Source of the DNA: an uncultured Alistipes sp.
GTDB lineage: Bacteria > Bacteroidota > Bacteroidia > Bacteroidales > Rikenellaceae
Assembly: GCA_948442615.1 (NCBI GenBank)
Contig: CAOJSG010000005.1
Span: 1 to 64,000 of the forward strand
DNA length: 64,000 nt
Reading direction: 5' to 3'
Shown here: piece after piece, positions 62,211 to 64,000 of the stretch
How positions within the stretch are numbered: position 1 is the first letter of the stretch
How the letters are laid out: every line of letters starts with the position of its first letter
Made by a program: the position numbers and the translations under genes
The notes under the pieces: model-generated
Databases searched by the model: none
The model's input: the letters and a program-made list of their open reading frames with translations, nothing else
Told to the model about the DNA's origin: nothing

Positions 62211-63605
62211 ATGGCGGAGGTAAAGATCGCAGCGGCGGCGCTCGGCACCGAGCATATCCGCCGGCTGCTCGTTCAATATGCCGTGCCGGCGATCATCGCC
62301 ATGACGGCGGCGTCGCTCTACAACATGGTCGACAGCATCTTCATCGGCCACGGGGTGGGGCCGCTGGCCATCTCCGGCCTGGCGCTCACTTTCCCGCTGA
62401 TGAATCTGGCGGCGGCTTTCGGGTCGCTGGTGGGCGTGGGGGCCGCGACGCTGATCTCGATGCGCCTGGGGCAGCGCGACTACGCCACGGCGCAGCACGT
62501 GCTGGGCAACGTCGTGGTGCTGAACCTGATCATCGGCGTGGCGTTCGGCGCGGCGGCGCTCGTGTTCCTCGATCCGATTCTCTACTTCTTCGGTGCGAGC
62601 GACGCGACGATCGGCTACGCGCGCGACTACATGACCATCATTCTGCTGGGCAATGTCGTGACGCATATGTATCTGGGGCTGAACGCCGTGCTGCGGGCCT
62701 CGGGACATCCGCGCAAGTCGATGTACGCCACGATCAACACCGTGCTCATCAATACGGTGCTCGACCCGCTCTTCATCTACGGGTTCGGATGGGGCATCCG
62801 CGGCGCGGCTGTGGCTACGGTCGCGGCGCAGGTGATCTCGCTCGCGTGGCAGTTCAGGATCCTCTCCGACCGGCGCGAGCTGCTCCATTTCCGCCGGGGC
62901 ATCTACCGGCTGCAGGGGAAGATCGTCCGCAACGTGCTGGCCATCGGCATGTCGCCGTTTCTGATGAACCTGGCGGCCTGCTTCATCGTGATCCTCATCA
63001 ACAAGGGGTTGAAACAGTACGGCGGCGATCTGATGATCGGGGCCTACGGCATCGTCAACCGGCTGGCCTTCTTCTTCGTGATGATCGTCATGGGGCTGAA
63101 CCAGGGCATGCAGCCCATCGCGGGTTACAACTTCGGCGCCCGGCAGTACGACCGCGTGCTGCGCGTGCTGAAGCTGACGAGCATCGGCGCCACGTGCGTC
63201 ACGACGGTGGGATTCCTGATCGGCGAGCTGGTGCCGCGTACGGCCGTTTCGGCCTTCACGAACGATCCCGAACTCATCCGTCTGTCGGTCGAGGGGATGC
63301 GCATCACCTTCGCCTTCTTCCCCATCATCGGATTCCAGATGGTGGCGACCAACTTCTTCATGAGCATCGGCATGGCGGGCAAGGCCATTTTCCTGTCGCT
63401 TTCGCGGCAGCTGCTCTTCCTGCTTCCGGGACTGCTCGTGCTGCCTCGGATATTCGACGCCTGCACCGAGTGGAACGGCAGCTGGGGCGTGTGGTGCGCC
63501 ATGCCGTTGTCGGACCTGCTGGCATCGGTCGTCACGGTCTTCATGCTGACCTACCAGTTGCGGCGTTTCAGGGCCGGCGGCGCACCGCTCCGGACCGGCG
63601 CATAA
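62211..63605 (+). CDS. MATE family efflux transporter
   Basis: A 464-residue inner-membrane protein with about 12 helices in two homologous halves, typical of MATE drug/cation antiporters. Markers are HIRRLLVQYAVPAIIAMTAASLYNMVDSIFIG at the start, GPLAISGLALTFPLMNL, VLRASGHPRKSMYATI, and QGMQPIAGYNFGARQYDRV in the second half. It resembles the MepA-like subgroup. It exports drugs or metabolites in exchange for Na+ or H+; the actual substrate is unknown. The next gene starts 13 bases later. Confidence 0.93.
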   Translation: MAEVKIAAAALGTEHIRRLLVQYAVPAIIAMTAASLYNMVDSIFIGHGVGPLAISGLALTFPLMNLAAAFGSLVGVGAATLISMRLGQRDYATAQHVLGNVVVLNLIIGVAFGAAALVFLDPILYFFGASDATIGYARDYMTIILLGNVVTHMYLGLNAVLRASGHPRKSMYATINTVLINTVLDPLFIYGFGWGIRGAAVATVAAQVISLAWQFRILSDRRELLHFRRGIYRLQGKIVRNVLAIGMSPFLMNLAACFIVILINKGLKQYGGDLMIGAYGIVNRLAFFFVMIVMGLNQGMQPIAGYNFGARQYDRVLRVLKLTSIGATCVTTVGFLIGELVPRTAVSAFTNDPELIRLSVEGMRITFAFFPIIGFQMVATNFFMSIGMAGKAIFLSLSRQLLFLLPGLLVLPRIFDACTEWNGSWGVWCAMPLSDLLASVVTVFMLTYQLRRFRAGGAPLRTGA

Positions 63606-63618
63606 ACCCCATCGACCT

Positions 63619-64000
63619 ATGGAAGATACGATCATTGTCAATATCGGCCGTCAGCTGGGCAGCGGCGGCAGGCAGATCGGCGAGCGGATCGCCCGCCGGC
63701 TGAATCTCCGGTTCTACGACCGGGAGCTGCTCGCGCTGGCCGCCGAACAGAGCGGCCTCTGCACCGAGTTGTTCGAGAAGGCCGACGAGAAGGAGTCGAA
63801 AGGGCGGCTGGCGACGCTGCTCGGCTACCTGCGCGGTCCGTTCGCGGGCGACGACGGGGGCATGACCAACGTGCTGTCGAACGACGCGCTTTTCAAGATC
63901 CAGAGCGATGCGATCCGCAGGGCCGCCGCCGGCGGGTCGTGCGTCTTCGTGGGCCGGTGCGCCGACTACATCCTGCGCGACCTGCCGCAGTGCGTGAATG
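63619..64000 (+). CDS. cytidylate kinase-like protein, N-terminal part (gene continues past window end)
   Basis: The first 127 codons of a P-loop protein. MEDTIIVNIGRQLGSGGRQI is the modified P-loop of the cytidylate-kinase-like family (PF13189 from memory), and FYDRELLALAAEQSG and SCVFVGRCADYIL follow the family pattern. These proteins bind nucleotides; many are not true CMP kinases. It is probably co-transcribed with the MATE gene. Confidence 0.85.
   Translation, partial: MEDTIIVNIGRQLGSGGRQIGERIARRLNLRFYDRELLALAAEQSGLCTELFEKADEKESKGRLATLLGYLRGPFAGDDGGMTNVLSNDALFKIQSDAIRRAAAGGSCVFVGRCADYILRDLPQCVN

Overview
The window looks like chromosome from a GC-rich member of the Bacteroidales, most probably an Alistipes-like Rikenellaceae. 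This is an inference from gene content, not from a marker-gene search. The supporting signs are: no Shine-Dalgarno-like leaders on most genes; at least a dozen starts preceded by the Bacteroidetes -7 element TAnnTTTG; a short 286-residue primary sigma factor; type III glutamine synthetase; a PorX-type response regulator; an AURKAIP1/COX24-like mini-protein beside HU and RNase G; many lipoproteins and outer-membrane barrels; and a base composition near 60% GC. No rRNA, tRNA, CRISPR array or complete insertion sequence was recognised.

Layout: 0-9 kb holds metabolism and envelope genes: an OPT transporter (cut by the window edge), a MazG-like pyrophosphohydrolase, a secreted GH13 amylase, an alpha/beta hydrolase, mannose-1-phosphate guanylyltransferase, a divergent phosphatidylserine synthase-like gene, a porin and a lytic transglycosylase. 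9.5-19.5 kb is one minus-strand accessory operon of seven exported proteins: a fimbrillin-like lipoprotein, three DUF4493-type lipoproteins (one also carrying a PCMD domain), two paralogous outer-membrane barrels and a second PCMD lipoprotein. This is the best candidate here for an undescribed surface system. 19.8-25.2 kb holds a DPP-type S9 peptidase, a NUDIX protein and the porX-tsaE-SRPBCC operon. 25.5-39.3 kb is housekeeping: HU, COX24-like peptide, RNase G, Mfd, CoaX, a FadL-like barrel, a TPR protein, LptC, a CNNM/CBS protein and PpiD. 40-49 kb has a metallophosphoesterase lipoprotein with an overlapping barrel gene, HtrA, the primary sigma factor, bS21, a helix-hairpin-helix protein and glutamine synthetase III. 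49.4-53.3 kb encodes both methylmalonyl-CoA mutase subunits (succinate/propionate pathway). 53.4-55.1 kb is an AT-richer, mostly non-coding stretch ending in simple repeats. 55.1-64 kb has a small secreted protein behind a poly-G promoter, a DUF2723 membrane protein, cysteinyl-tRNA synthetase, a MATE exporter and the start of a cytidylate-kinase-like gene.

Three things stand out. First, the PorX-like protein has lost about 35 residues of its receiver domain, including the phospho-acceptor aspartate, with the reading frame kept. Second, the large methylmalonyl-CoA mutase subunit carries a frameshift best explained by loss of 29 bases. Both could be real or assembly errors. Third, the gene at 55150 has a nine-G tract exactly between its -33 and -7 elements, the arrangement expected of a phase-variable promoter; two nine-C tracts and a four-copy 8-base tandem repeat lie just upstream.

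Starts were moved inward from the longest reading frame wherever the longer version would begin inside or upstream of a -7 promoter element, or where a signal peptide or family alignment fixes the start.
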